From Chloroflexota bacterium (lineage in GTDB: Bacteria; Chloroflexota; Ktedonobacteria; Ktedonobacterales; Ktedonobacteraceae): a stretch of 19,012 bases of DNA. The stretch covers positions 18,373 through 37,384 of the forward strand of contig VBJK01000079.1 of NCBI GenBank assembly GCA_005879655.1. The letters run 5' to 3'. The position numbers and the translations under genes were made by a program. The number at the start of each line of letters is the position of its first letter. Within the stretch, counting starts at the first letter, position 1. This document shows, piece after piece, positions 1 to 7,289 of this stretch. The notes beneath the pieces were generated by a model that was given only the letters and a program-made list of their open reading frames with translations, did no database searches and was not told the origin of the DNA.

Positions 1-1513
1 ACGTTGGCTTGGTATTGAGCGTCATATTCCACTGAGCACACTGGTTATCACATTTTGCGCCTGGTAGCGCTGTAGCATAAATGAGCTGGCCAACAGGAAC
101 CATGGCTTGTGGTAACTGTGGTGATTTCACCGGAGTCGGTATAGTAGTCGTTACTTGCTTGATGATCGTGACTTCAGTTTTCTGCGGTGTGCGACCTAAA
201 TAGAGGTATGATGCAAAACCGCCCATTACAATCAGCAGCGCAAGTATACCCCCCAGAATGGCCATTGGAAAGGGACGCCCTGACGGTCGCGCAACAGCGT
301 CATAGCGCTCTACTTGTTCAAATTTGAACGCAGCAGCTGGTTCCTCTCCCTTTTGTGTAAGAGTCTTTACCGGTAAACGCGGTGCCTTTTCGGTCGCCGT
401 ATTATGAATCCTAGCGGCCTTGGCCAGATCTCCCCTTTGCGCTTGAGCTTGCTGGTGAGCACTAATAGGATACACTTCTTGCCCGGTAAGATCTACTGTG
501 GGCATCGCTGCGAGCGAATCTAGCTCTATTTCGGACTGCCTACTGGTATTGTTGCTATCACCATATATCCCTGGTTCCATGGGCATTTTGGTCTGTACAG
601 GCGGGTCCAGTGGCACACTACTGTTATATGCCGCAGCGATCAATGTACGAGCAAATATCCCCGCACTGGCATAACGCTGTGCAGGATCTTTTGCAAGTGC
701 CTTCATCACCACGGCTTCCACAGCTGGCGAGATCATAGGATTCAGCTCGCGCAGTGGCGGTGGAGGTTCCAGCGTATGCTTAATGGCAATGGCAACCGGC
801 GAGGTACCAGTAAAGGGTACACGACCAGCCAGCATCTGAAAAAGCACAACACCCAGTGCATACACATCTGTACGTGGATCAACCGGCTTGCCGGTCCCCT
901 GCTCCGGCGAAAGATATTCTGGCGTACCCACGATTGTACCTACACTGGTAATCGTCGCATTTATTATTTTATTCTCTCCATTTAGACCCCCTTGTTCTGT
1001 GAAATCCTTGAGCACTTTTGCTAGTCCGAAATCTGCTAGCACGATTCTACCATCCGCGTGAAAAAGGATATTGCCTGGCTTGAGATCACGATGAATAATG
1101 CCTTGAGCATGAGCGCAATCGAGTCCAGCAGCGGCCTGCTCGATAATAGGAACTACTTCATCTAGTGGAAGACTGCCTCGCTTTTCTAGTATATCGCGCA
1201 GCGTTCCACCCGTCACGTATGGCATAACGAGGTAAGCAATATCATCCTGTTCACCATACTCGTAAATCGGCATAATATTGACATGGTCAAGCGCTGCGAT
1301 GGCATCAGCCTCGCGGCGGAAACGCGCTAAAAATTCTGCTCGCGGTCTTTTTTCAAGCACGAAACTGGGCATGAGCACTTTGACCGCTACTGTGCGTCTT
1401 GGCCGTGATTGTTGCGCTAGATAGACGGCCCCCATACCACCTCGCCCCAGCAGTTTCAGGAGCGCGCACGTTCCGAGCGCTTGACCTATTAATTCGTTGC
1501 TATCAGCTAACAC
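1..1513 (-). CDS. Receptor-type serine/threonine protein kinase (3' end outside window)
   Basis: Reading the minus strand from a GTG at 1513 gives about 504 residues that stay open to the window edge. The N-terminal ~270 residues are a complete Hanks-type kinase: glycine loop GRGGMG (about 23-28), VAVK lysine at about 45, HRDLKPGN with catalytic Asp about 143, DFG about 161-163, and GTPEYLSPEQ. A long, Gln/Pro/Thr-rich juxtamembrane stretch follows, then one hydrophobic segment at about residues 414-436. The visible outer part is a Thr/Pro linker followed by a piece with two Cys (ALPGAKCDNQCAQW); it does not look like PASTA repeats. I infer a membrane kinase with a cytoplasmic catalytic domain and an extracellular sensor. 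The start was chosen because AGAGG lies 10 nt upstream and the glycine loop is at the usual distance. Substrate and ligand are unknown. It is transcribed away from the arg/his operon. Confidence 0.93.
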   Translation of the reverse strand, partial: MLADSNELIGQALGTCALLKLLGRGGMGAVYLAQQSRPRRTVAVKVLMPSFVLEKRPRAEFLARFRREADAIAALDHVNIMPIYEYGEQDDIAYLVMPYVTGGTLRDILEKRGSLPLDEVVPIIEQAAAGLDCAHAQGIIHRDLKPGNILFHADGRIVLADFGLAKVLKDFTEQGGLNGENKIINATITSVGTIVGTPEYLSPEQGTGKPVDPRTDVYALGVVLFQMLAGRVPFTGTSPVAIAIKHTLEPPPPLRELNPMISPAVEAVVMKALAKDPAQRYASAGIFARTLIAAAYNSSVPLDPPVQTKMPMEPGIYGDSNNTSRQSEIELDSLAAMPTVDLTGQEVYPISAHQQAQAQRGDLAKAARIHNTATEKAPRLPVKTLTQKGEEPAAAFKFEQVERYDAVARPSGRPFPMAILGGILALLIVMGGFASYLYLGRTPQKTEVTIIKQVTTTIPTPVKSPQLPQAMVPVGQLIYATALPGAKCDNQCAQWNMTLNTKPT

Positions 1514-1545
1514 GCTCGTCGATCCTCTCAGAAGAAATAGTGCAT

Positions 1546-1551
1546 AGTATA
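1546..1551 (-). promoter_or_regulatory. Possible -10 box for the kinase gene
   Basis: On the minus strand, TATACT lies 33-38 nt upstream of the GTG start. No good -35 box is seen at 16-18 nt, so this is only a weak candidate. Confidence 0.25.
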
Positions 1552-1883
1552 ATATCAGCTTTCTGTAAAAATGTATATCGCGAAGAAGGTATTCCTTCTA
1601 TTTCTGTAAGAGCTAGTAGTAGCTCTATTGCCCGTACATGCGAAAGCGCACGTAATAATCCCTAGGTATGAGTATAGAGCACGCGATATATATATACTAT
1701 CTCTGTTTTTGCTGACCTGTCACTAGAAGTAGTACCTGTAGAGAGAAATTGACACCTGTGGTTTTTTGACCCCCTCTGACTATAGACGCATGAAGCTCGT
1801 CAAATGTTTCAAGATCGTTCACATTTGTTTCTTTTGATTACATTCGGATTCAGTATCTACAGCTAGTGATGCGTAAGCGATCA
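1552..1883. other. Gene-free AT-rich intergenic stretch
   Basis: No convincing gene is present. There is a 7-bp hairpin (AGAGCTA/TAGCTCT, 1609-1626) and a second imperfect hairpin around the GCGAAAGCGC core near 1638-1660, but neither is followed by a T-run, so neither reads as a terminator. A TTGACA at 1748-1753 has no matching -10 box at the right distance. The one open frame on the plus strand (1399-1665) mostly overlaps the kinase antisense and has no family-like content. Confidence 0.5.
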
Positions 1884-2068
1884 GAGGCAACCATAAAGGA
1901 TGGCCATAAGCAGAGGTTTGCCTCTGTACTCCCTTGTTCTTGCCACCTCCGGCGGCAGCAGGGAAGAAAAGGGGTATTTGGGGATACCCCACACCCTGCC
2001 AGGATGGCTACCGCCCCCTGGACCCCCGCTTAGCGGGCATGCCTATGGGCATCCTTTATGGTTGCCCT
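1884..2068. repeat. Hairpin-rich repeat element with terminal inverted repeats (MITE-like)
   Basis: The two ends are inverted copies. GGCAACCATAAAGGATG at 1886-1902 is exactly complementary to 2050-2066, and the match continues inward with two mismatches for about ten more bases. Inside are at least three short hairpins: CAGAGG/CCTCTG at 1911-1926, GGGGTAT/ATACCCC at 1971-1990, and CCCGC/GCGGG at 2025-2037. The interior is GC- and C-rich, unlike the AT-rich flanks. No transposase is present and no clear target duplication is visible. This fits a small non-autonomous element or a dispersed intergenic repeat; which of these it is cannot be told from one copy. A 68-residue frame at 1900-2106 simply translates the repeat and is Pro/Leu/Gly-rich. 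Confidence 0.6.
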
Positions 2069-2161
2069 GGCTGCTGAGCAGTTACGTCTCTTCTGCCTCA
2101 TTATGAGCGTAGCATGGTCATGATCTCTATAAACTTACGATGAGACCGCCTATTCTTTCGG

Positions 2162-2190
2162 TTGACAACCCCGGCATCTGCTGTTATCCT
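2162..2190 (+). promoter_or_regulatory. Sigma-70-type promoter of the arg/his operon
   Basis: A perfect -35 box TTGACA (2162-2167), a 17-nt spacer, and TATCCT (2185-2190) as -10 box. Transcription would start near 2196-2198, just before the T-box leader. The same TTGACA-N17-TATCCT arrangement appears at 16431-16459. Confidence 0.65.
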
Positions 2191-2196
2191 TATTAA

Positions 2197-2600
2197 CAAT
2201 AACCCAATATTGAGACTGACCCGCGTTGACCGAATATAGTATGAGGCTGGTACCCGACAGAGATCCGACGTATGGTGAGAGTGCGGAACGGGCCTTACCC
2301 CTCAGAACCCTTTCGTGAGCGGCTGTCCGAAGAAAGCCGTAGCTGCGCAATTCATTGCGTTGTTATGTATAGTTCGCCTACAGCGGAGCATGGCAAGTAG
2401 GATCAGGTGGGCGGCTCCCACGCAGCAAGTAGCCAGTACAAAGTGGTCTTTCTACCCTCTCTACCACGAGCTAGAGTGGTGGGTCTGCCAATGTTGCAGC
2501 CCATTTATGATGAGGAGAAAGACAAGCTGGGTGGTACCACGGGAGCTAGTGTTCCGCTCTCGTCCCTTACTGTTGAGAGGGACGAGAGCGTTTTTGTTGT
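2197..2600 (+). promoter_or_regulatory. T-box riboswitch (tRNA-sensing leader) upstream of argC
   Basis: The T-box core TGGGTGGTACCACGG (2528-2542) closely matches the family consensus and is followed by a terminator that shares the CGTCCCT strand with the antiterminator. Upstream, Stem I can be folded: kink-turn GA pairs (2228-2229 with 2317-2318) over CCGC/GCGG (2221-2224, 2319-2322); AGTA (2238-2241) facing GAA (2305-2307) as the loop-E part of the specifier loop; helix GAGG/CCTC (2243-2246, 2300-2303); helix CCCG/CGGG (2253-2256, 2289-2292); AG bulge with AGAGA (2259-2263); and distal loop GGTGAGA (2274-2280). The tRNA-tail pairing bases are TGGT (2532-2535), which select a tRNA with discriminator A73. 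The specifier codon is not certain: AGA (2304-2306, followed by A) and CGT (2314-2316, followed by G) are both Arg codons in the right area. Uncharged tRNA should switch the operon on. Confidence 0.9.
2555..2600 (+). terminator. T-box-controlled intrinsic terminator
   Basis: A perfect 13-bp stem, 2555-2567 with 2578-2590 (CGCTCTCGTCCCT arm), a 10-nt loop and an immediate T-rich tail TTTTTGTTGTTCTTT from 2591. The left arm contains the CGTCCCT bases that would otherwise pair with the T-box, so terminator and antiterminator exclude each other. Confidence 0.92.
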
Positions 2601-2639
2601 TCTTTGATTGCCTTCGGGTGATCTCAAAGGCGGTTGCTT

Positions 2640-3719
2640 ATGATTAGCGTTTCTATTATTGGTATAACAGGCTATACAGCTTTAGAATTACTACGCTTAT
2701 TAGTCCAACACCCGCAGTTTGTGGTGAAATCAGTCACTGCTCGTAGTGCAGTAGGGATGCGCCTGGATGAAATTTATCCGCAACTTCGTGCGGTGGCATA
2801 TAACGAGACAACACCAGCCGTCAACCCCGCTCTCATCGTTACGGAGGAACCAGCACGGACGGACCTGGCGTTTGTTTGCTTGCCACATGCGGCAGCGGCT
2901 GAAAGCGTGGTGAAATTAGTGGAGCAAGGCAGCAAGGTGGTTGATCTGTCTGCTGATTTCCGTTTGCGTGATGTCAAAACCTATGAAAAATGGTATAACC
3001 ATACGCATCCCGCTCCTGCTCTCTTGGAGACTGCCGTCTACGGTTTATGCGAGCGGTATCGCGATAAAATACAGGGCGCTACCCTGGTCGCTAATCCCGG
3101 CTGTCATGTCACTACATCACTCTTGGCTTTGCTTCCCGCAGTACAAGCAGGTATCATTGAGCCAGATATTATTATTGACACAAAGACAGGTGTAAGCGGG
3201 GCCGGTCGTACTCCAAAGCTGACTTCGCTCTACGCTGAAGTTAGTGAAGATGTCCAAGCCTATAGTCTCGCAGGACACCGTCATTTGCCAGAGATTACAC
3301 AGGAACTGGAAGCCGCCGCTACTGCTAGTGGCCATGAGACCGCTACTGGATTGCGCGTGACTTTTATTCCTCATCTCATCCCGATGACGCGTGGGCTACT
3401 GGCTACATGTTATGCAAACTTAAAACAGGAGATGACAGCTATCCCAACTAATGAAGATGTATATGATCTCTATAAGCGCTATTATACTAATGAGCCGTTC
3501 GTGCATGTGGTGAATCAGCCACCACATACCAAGTGGACGTATGGCACCAATCATTGTTTTGTGTATCCAATAGTTGATGTGCGAACAAAGCGTTTCATTG
3601 TAATCTCTTGTTTGGATAACCTGGTCAAAGGCGCTTCAGGCCAAGCAATACAAAATGCTAATAGACTCTATGGATTACCAGAAAGTACTGGACTAGCAAG
3701 TATAGGCGTTAATCCATAG
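2640..3719 (+). CDS. argC: N-acetyl-gamma-glutamyl-phosphate reductase
   Basis: Third enzyme of arginine synthesis: NADPH-dependent reduction of N-acetylglutamyl phosphate to N-acetylglutamate semialdehyde in the cytoplasm. The 359-residue protein has the N-terminal nucleotide loop GITGYTALEL (residues 8-17), the catalytic Cys155 in ANPGCHVTT, the conserved GVSGAGR loop, and the HRHLPEI segment with the active-site His. Length is normal for the short ArgC type. The third Gly of the usual G-x-x-G-x-x-G loop is Ala here, a mild deviation. I chose ATG 2640, with AAAGG at 2626-2630 (9-nt spacing), over an in-frame TTG at 2634 that would leave only 3 nt. It is the first gene after the T-box terminator. 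The following gap to argB is 60 nt. Confidence 0.96.
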   Translation: MISVSIIGITGYTALELLRLLVQHPQFVVKSVTARSAVGMRLDEIYPQLRAVAYNETTPAVNPALIVTEEPARTDLAFVCLPHAAAAESVVKLVEQGSKVVDLSADFRLRDVKTYEKWYNHTHPAPALLETAVYGLCERYRDKIQGATLVANPGCHVTTSLLALLPAVQAGIIEPDIIIDTKTGVSGAGRTPKLTSLYAEVSEDVQAYSLAGHRHLPEITQELEAAATASGHETATGLRVTFIPHLIPMTRGLLATCYANLKQEMTAIPTNEDVYDLYKRYYTNEPFVHVVNQPPHTKWTYGTNHCFVYPIVDVRTKRFIVISCLDNLVKGASGQAIQNANRLYGLPESTGLASIGVNP

Positions 3720-3779
3720 CAATTGCGCTCTCTTGTGCTACTCACGAGCGGTGGCACGGAGTGAGGAGATATTCATAAA

Positions 3780-4649
3780 ATGGCAATTACCATTTCAGAC
3801 ACACAGGAACGCGAGATCGTTAGTAACCATCATCTCATTGCGCGTGTACTAGGTGAAGCGCTGACTTACATCGAGCTGTTAAAGGGCAAGATCCTCGTGA
3901 TAAAATTGGGTGGAAGTACACTTGAGCATCAGCGAGGTGTCTTACAGGATATCATCTGGCTACACACGCTAGGGGCGTTTCCCGTCCTAGTTCATGGGGG
4001 AGGCCCATACATTAACGAGTGGTTAACCAAACTCAATTTACCGACGCGTTTCATCGATGGTCTACGCGTCACCGACGCCCCGACACTGGAAGTCGTACGC
4101 ATGGTGTTACTAGGACAACTCAATCAAGGGCTGGTCTTGATGGCATCTCAGATGGGCGGTAAGGCGGTTGGCCTGAGTGGCACGGATGGTGGTATGGTAC
4201 AGGCACATATCGCAGATGAGCGTCTAGGCTTTGTGGGTGAGATCGATCACGTCGATCCTACAGCAGTGCTAGCGCTTATCAACCAGGGCTATATTCCGAT
4301 TATCGCCCCTCTTGGCGAGGGACCGGGTGGTACGTGTCTGAATATCAATGCTGATCTGGTTGCTTCTCATCTTGCTGGAGCACTTAATGCGGAAAAGCTC
4401 ATCTTTTTGAGTAATGTTGCTGGTATCCGTCGCTCAGATGGTTCGATGATTTCAGAACTGCACGAAACGGAGGCCAGAAAACTTATTGCAGAGGGGGTCA
4501 TCACTGGTGGTATGATCCCGAAGGTGTCTGCTTGCCTGGAGGCTCTAGCAACGGTTTTACGCGTCCACATTGTGGATGGTGGCGAGGAACATGTCCTGTT
4601 ACGCGAACTGTTCACCGATCAGGGTGCGGGCACGATGATTACTAAGTAA
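3780..4649 (+). CDS. argB: Acetylglutamate kinase
   Basis: Phosphorylates N-acetylglutamate with ATP, the step before ArgC. The 289 residues carry the amino-acid-kinase features: Lys42 in IKLGGS, the glycine loop VHGGGP (71-76), the substrate-binding GLRVTD (94-99), GLSGTDGGM, LNINADLVA (187-195, Mg/ATP-site Asn and Asp), and Lys248 in GGMIPK. About 30 residues precede the first strand, with the pattern ARVLGEALTYIELLKGK; arginine-sensitive hexameric acetylglutamate kinases have a similar N-terminal helix, so feedback inhibition by arginine is likely (inference). GAGGAG at 3763-3768 lies 11 nt before the ATG. It sits in the operon 60 nt after argC and 43 nt before the HisRS-like gene. No argJ, argD or argF is seen here. 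Confidence 0.96.
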   Translation: MAITISDTQEREIVSNHHLIARVLGEALTYIELLKGKILVIKLGGSTLEHQRGVLQDIIWLHTLGAFPVLVHGGGPYINEWLTKLNLPTRFIDGLRVTDAPTLEVVRMVLLGQLNQGLVLMASQMGGKAVGLSGTDGGMVQAHIADERLGFVGEIDHVDPTAVLALINQGYIPIIAPLGEGPGGTCLNINADLVASHLAGALNAEKLIFLSNVAGIRRSDGSMISELHETEARKLIAEGVITGGMIPKVSACLEALATVLRVHIVDGGEEHVLLRELFTDQGAGTMITK

Positions 4650-4692
4650 CGTCAGGTAAGATAGCTTACCTTCTACTACGAGAGGATACACG

Positions 4693-6195
4693 ATGGTAAA
4701 GCGCGTTGAGCGCCTACGGGGGATGCACGATCTTTTGCCGGATGTGCATCAGCAGCAGCGTTGGGTGATAGAAAAGCTTGGCACATTGCTGGAGCAGGCG
4801 GGCTATGCTCGCGTTGATACACCGATTGTTGAGTGTAGCGACCTCTTCCATGCCAGCTTTGGACAGGAGTCGTGGCAGAAGCTCTATGCGTTCCGTTTGC
4901 ATCAGCGCGATCTCTGTCTGCGTCCTGAATATACAGCTTCGATCTGCCGCCTTTACCTCGATCAGTATCAACGGCAAGCGTTGCCACTGCGTTTGCAGTA
5001 TGCAGGCCCGATCTTCCGCTATGAAGCGCCAGGGCGCGGTCGTTATCGACAACATACGCAACTTGGTATAGAACTGTTGGGGGGGCGGGCCACGGCTGCC
5101 GATGCTGAAATAGTACAGCTAGCGTGTGATGTGTTGCGCGAGCTAGCTATTACGCAGTATCGGCTGGAACTTGGACACATCGGGGTTGCCAGTGGCTTTA
5201 TCAATCGTTTGCATCTGGATGATCAAGCGGCATTTCTGCTCCTTAGCTTAATGGAGCAGATCAGCCGCTCTGAAGAGGGGGAACAATTAGCGCAGAAACG
5301 CTTGGAGGCTTTGTATCCCTCTCATGCTGTGCCTGATCTGGCAGCAAGCAATGGCACACATGGCAATAGTACTGAAGCACGCTACATTACATCGTTGCTG
5401 AGCGGGATTAGTATCTCGTTCGGCGACGATGATGCCCGGCGCGAGGTAGTGGAGCGCTTCTTGTGGAAGACAGGACGCAGTGAGCAGCGACGACAGATTT
5501 TACATGCACTAGAGTTTCTGCGCGCACTACATGCTCTTTCTGGTCCGCCACCCGATGTGTTCAGCCACGTCAGCGAGCTGCTTGAGCGCTATCAGCTCGA
5601 TGCCGCACCTCTCACTGAGCTACAGCAATTAGTCACTATTGTTGAGCAGTGTGGTGTGCCTCGCCAGCAGATTCAGCTGAACTTGTCATTAGGACGTGGT
5701 GTGAGCTACTACACGGGTCTGGTATTTGAGATCCATGCGCAAGAGGCAGACGGCTTTGATGCACAACTTTGCGGTGGTGGGCGCTATGACCGCTTAATAC
5801 ATGCTGTGGGTGGTCATCGTGATATGAACGCTTGTGGCTTCGCTTTTGGCGTTGAGCGTCTGCTGACACACATTCCTAGTTCTGACCTGCCCACGCTTGC
5901 TACAACGCAGGCGCTGGTCATACCTGTGACTGAGATGGAAATGCCTTACGCCTTGCAAGTGGCTCGCAGGTTGCGTTCACAAGGAGTACGTACAGAAGTG
6001 GATGTTATTGGTAATGGGGTTGGTGCTGGCTTGAAAGTTGCTGCGAAGAAACAGATTCGCCTGGCACTGATTGTAGGTGAAGACGAACAGCAGAAGAGTG
6101 TGGTGACTGTTCACGACCTGGTGACTGGCGAGGAGCAGGTGGCAAGTGTAGAAACGCTAGTGGATCGTATGTTAGAGAAGGAGCACTGTGCATGA
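4693..6195 (+). CDS. Histidyl-tRNA synthetase family protein (HisS or HisZ-type)
   Basis: A 500-residue class II synthetase-like protein. Motif 1 region RGMHDLLP (9-16), motif 2 FRYEAPGRGRYRQ (108-120) with Gln123 and Glu127 after it, the HisRS signatures RGVSYYTGLVFE (335-346) and CGGGRYD (360-366), and motif 3 GFAFGVERL (382-390) are all present. Residues ~405-495 look like the anticodon-binding domain, which most HisZ regulatory subunits lack. The known histidine-contact residues of HisRS have counterparts (Glu79, Thr81, Arg109, Gln123, Glu127, Arg335, Tyr340). Two usually invariant spots differ: ERP reads EAP in motif 2, and LDYYT reads VSYYT. Its place directly before hisG is that of hisZ in Bacillus-type operons. 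So it may be a second HisRS or an ATP-phosphoribosyltransferase regulator; sequence alone does not settle this. A GAGAGGA site precedes the ATG. Its stop overlaps the hisG start by 4 nt. Confidence 0.85.
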   Translation: MVKRVERLRGMHDLLPDVHQQQRWVIEKLGTLLEQAGYARVDTPIVECSDLFHASFGQESWQKLYAFRLHQRDLCLRPEYTASICRLYLDQYQRQALPLRLQYAGPIFRYEAPGRGRYRQHTQLGIELLGGRATAADAEIVQLACDVLRELAITQYRLELGHIGVASGFINRLHLDDQAAFLLLSLMEQISRSEEGEQLAQKRLEALYPSHAVPDLAASNGTHGNSTEARYITSLLSGISISFGDDDARREVVERFLWKTGRSEQRRQILHALEFLRALHALSGPPPDVFSHVSELLERYQLDAAPLTELQQLVTIVEQCGVPRQQIQLNLSLGRGVSYYTGLVFEIHAQEADGFDAQLCGGGRYDRLIHAVGGHRDMNACGFAFGVERLLTHIPSSDLPTLATTQALVIPVTEMEMPYALQVARRLRSQGVRTEVDVIGNGVGAGLKVAAKKQIRLALIVGEDEQQKSVVTVHDLVTGEEQVASVETLVDRMLEKEHCA

Positions 6196-7289
6196 GTGCA
6201 CATGGAGTAACAGGGAAGGGATGTATTCGCCTGGCATTACCCGGCAAGGGGGCGCTAGAAGCAGCGACTCAGACATTCTTCGCTGAATGTGGGATGAAGG
6301 TCAGCCGCAGTAATCCGCGCCAGTATCTGGCCAGCATTAAGAGTATGCCCGGCCTTGAGGTGGTATTTCAGCGTGTCGCCGATATTCCCTCTCTGGTACA
6401 GAGCGGCGATGCTTTACTGGGTATTACGGGCTATGACATTCTGGGCGAGCATCGTGGGTATGGTGACGAGTATGCGGAAGAGGGCGAGCACGATGATAAT
6501 TTGATGGTGCTGGCACGCGATCTAGGCTTTGGTGCTTGCCGTCTGGTTGTTGCCGTACCGGAGACATGGATCGATGTCAGTACGTGTGCTGACCTCTGGC
6601 ATCTGGCCGGTTACTATAAAACGCACAAGAATCGCGGCCTGCGTATCGCTACCAAATACCCGATCCTGACTGGACAGTTCTTGCGCCATCATAACATTAC
6701 GCACTGCAAAATATTTTCGCCACACGGCGCGCTAGAGGCTGCGCCACTGACTGATACAGCCGATTTAATTGTGGACCTGACCGAGACGGGCACAACGCTA
6801 CGCGAAAACCGGCTCAAGCTGCTGGACGATGGAGTTGTCTTACGCTCTCAGGCTTGTTTAATTGGCAATGCACGGCTGTTGTGTCAAGATCCGCACGCCT
6901 TGCGTCTGACCGAGACGATGCTGGAACTCATGGATGCTCGTCTGCAAGCGCGCAATCGTTCGATGCTCACTGCCTATATACACGGAGAGAGCTTTGAGGC
7001 GGTACAACGTATCTGCTCTAGACTCAATCAGCGTCTCAAATCGATGGTCTCTGGTGTTGAATTACAGGTGCTCACCTCTGAGCGCACGAGTGCCACTGCT
7101 GAGCCAGGTGGCTATACCATCTCTGGTGTAGCCAACGTTGGCGATTCTGCGCCCGAATTGCTGGAAACGGTGGCGGTTTTGCGTAGCGCAGGTGCCACGC
7201 ATATCCATGTGACACCGCTCATTTATCGCTTTACTGAAGAGTCTATTAGTGTACGTGCACTGCGCGAACGATTGAAGAGAATTCATTGA
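6192..7289 (+). CDS. hisG: ATP phosphoribosyltransferase (long form)
   Basis: First step of histidine synthesis: condenses ATP and PRPP to phosphoribosyl-ATP. The 365-residue protein starts its catalytic domain at IRLALPGKG (12-20), continues with ADIPSLVQSGDALLGITGYD (63-82) and RIATKYPILT, and has the PRPP-binding loop ETGTTLREN (198-206). Residues ~259-345 match the layout of the C-terminal regulatory domain of long-form HisG: TISGVANVGDS is followed by a helix and ATHIHVTPLIYRF. This domain allows histidine feedback without HisZ. The protein is some 65-75 residues longer than usual long forms, mainly through extra material in the catalytic domain (around 85-110 and 225-258) and at the C-terminus. 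The start overlaps the upstream stop as ATGA; the stop overlaps the next TTG start by 4 nt, so coupling is probable. Confidence 0.93.
   Translation: MSAHGVTGKGCIRLALPGKGALEAATQTFFAECGMKVSRSNPRQYLASIKSMPGLEVVFQRVADIPSLVQSGDALLGITGYDILGEHRGYGDEYAEEGEHDDNLMVLARDLGFGACRLVVAVPETWIDVSTCADLWHLAGYYKTHKNRGLRIATKYPILTGQFLRHHNITHCKIFSPHGALEAAPLTDTADLIVDLTETGTTLRENRLKLLDDGVVLRSQACLIGNARLLCQDPHALRLTETMLELMDARLQARNRSMLTAYIHGESFEAVQRICSRLNQRLKSMVSGVELQVLTSERTSATAEPGGYTISGVANVGDSAPELLETVAVLRSAGATHIHVTPLIYRFTEESISVRALRERLKRIH

Noticed and set aside
1900..2106. 68-residue plus-strand frame
   Set aside because: It translates the hairpin-rich repeat element; Pro/Leu/Gly-rich with no family features.
2150..2350. 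66-residue minus-strand frame
   Set aside because: Antisense to Stem I of the T-box and to the promoter; no ribosome site or family content.
2197..2600. T-box sensing tRNA-His
   Set aside because: The tail-pairing bases TGGT match a tRNA with A73, while tRNA-His carries C73; no His codon stands out in the specifier area.
2315..2647. 110-residue plus-strand frame before argC
   Set aside because: It runs through the T-box leader and terminator; it is RNA structure, not a gene.
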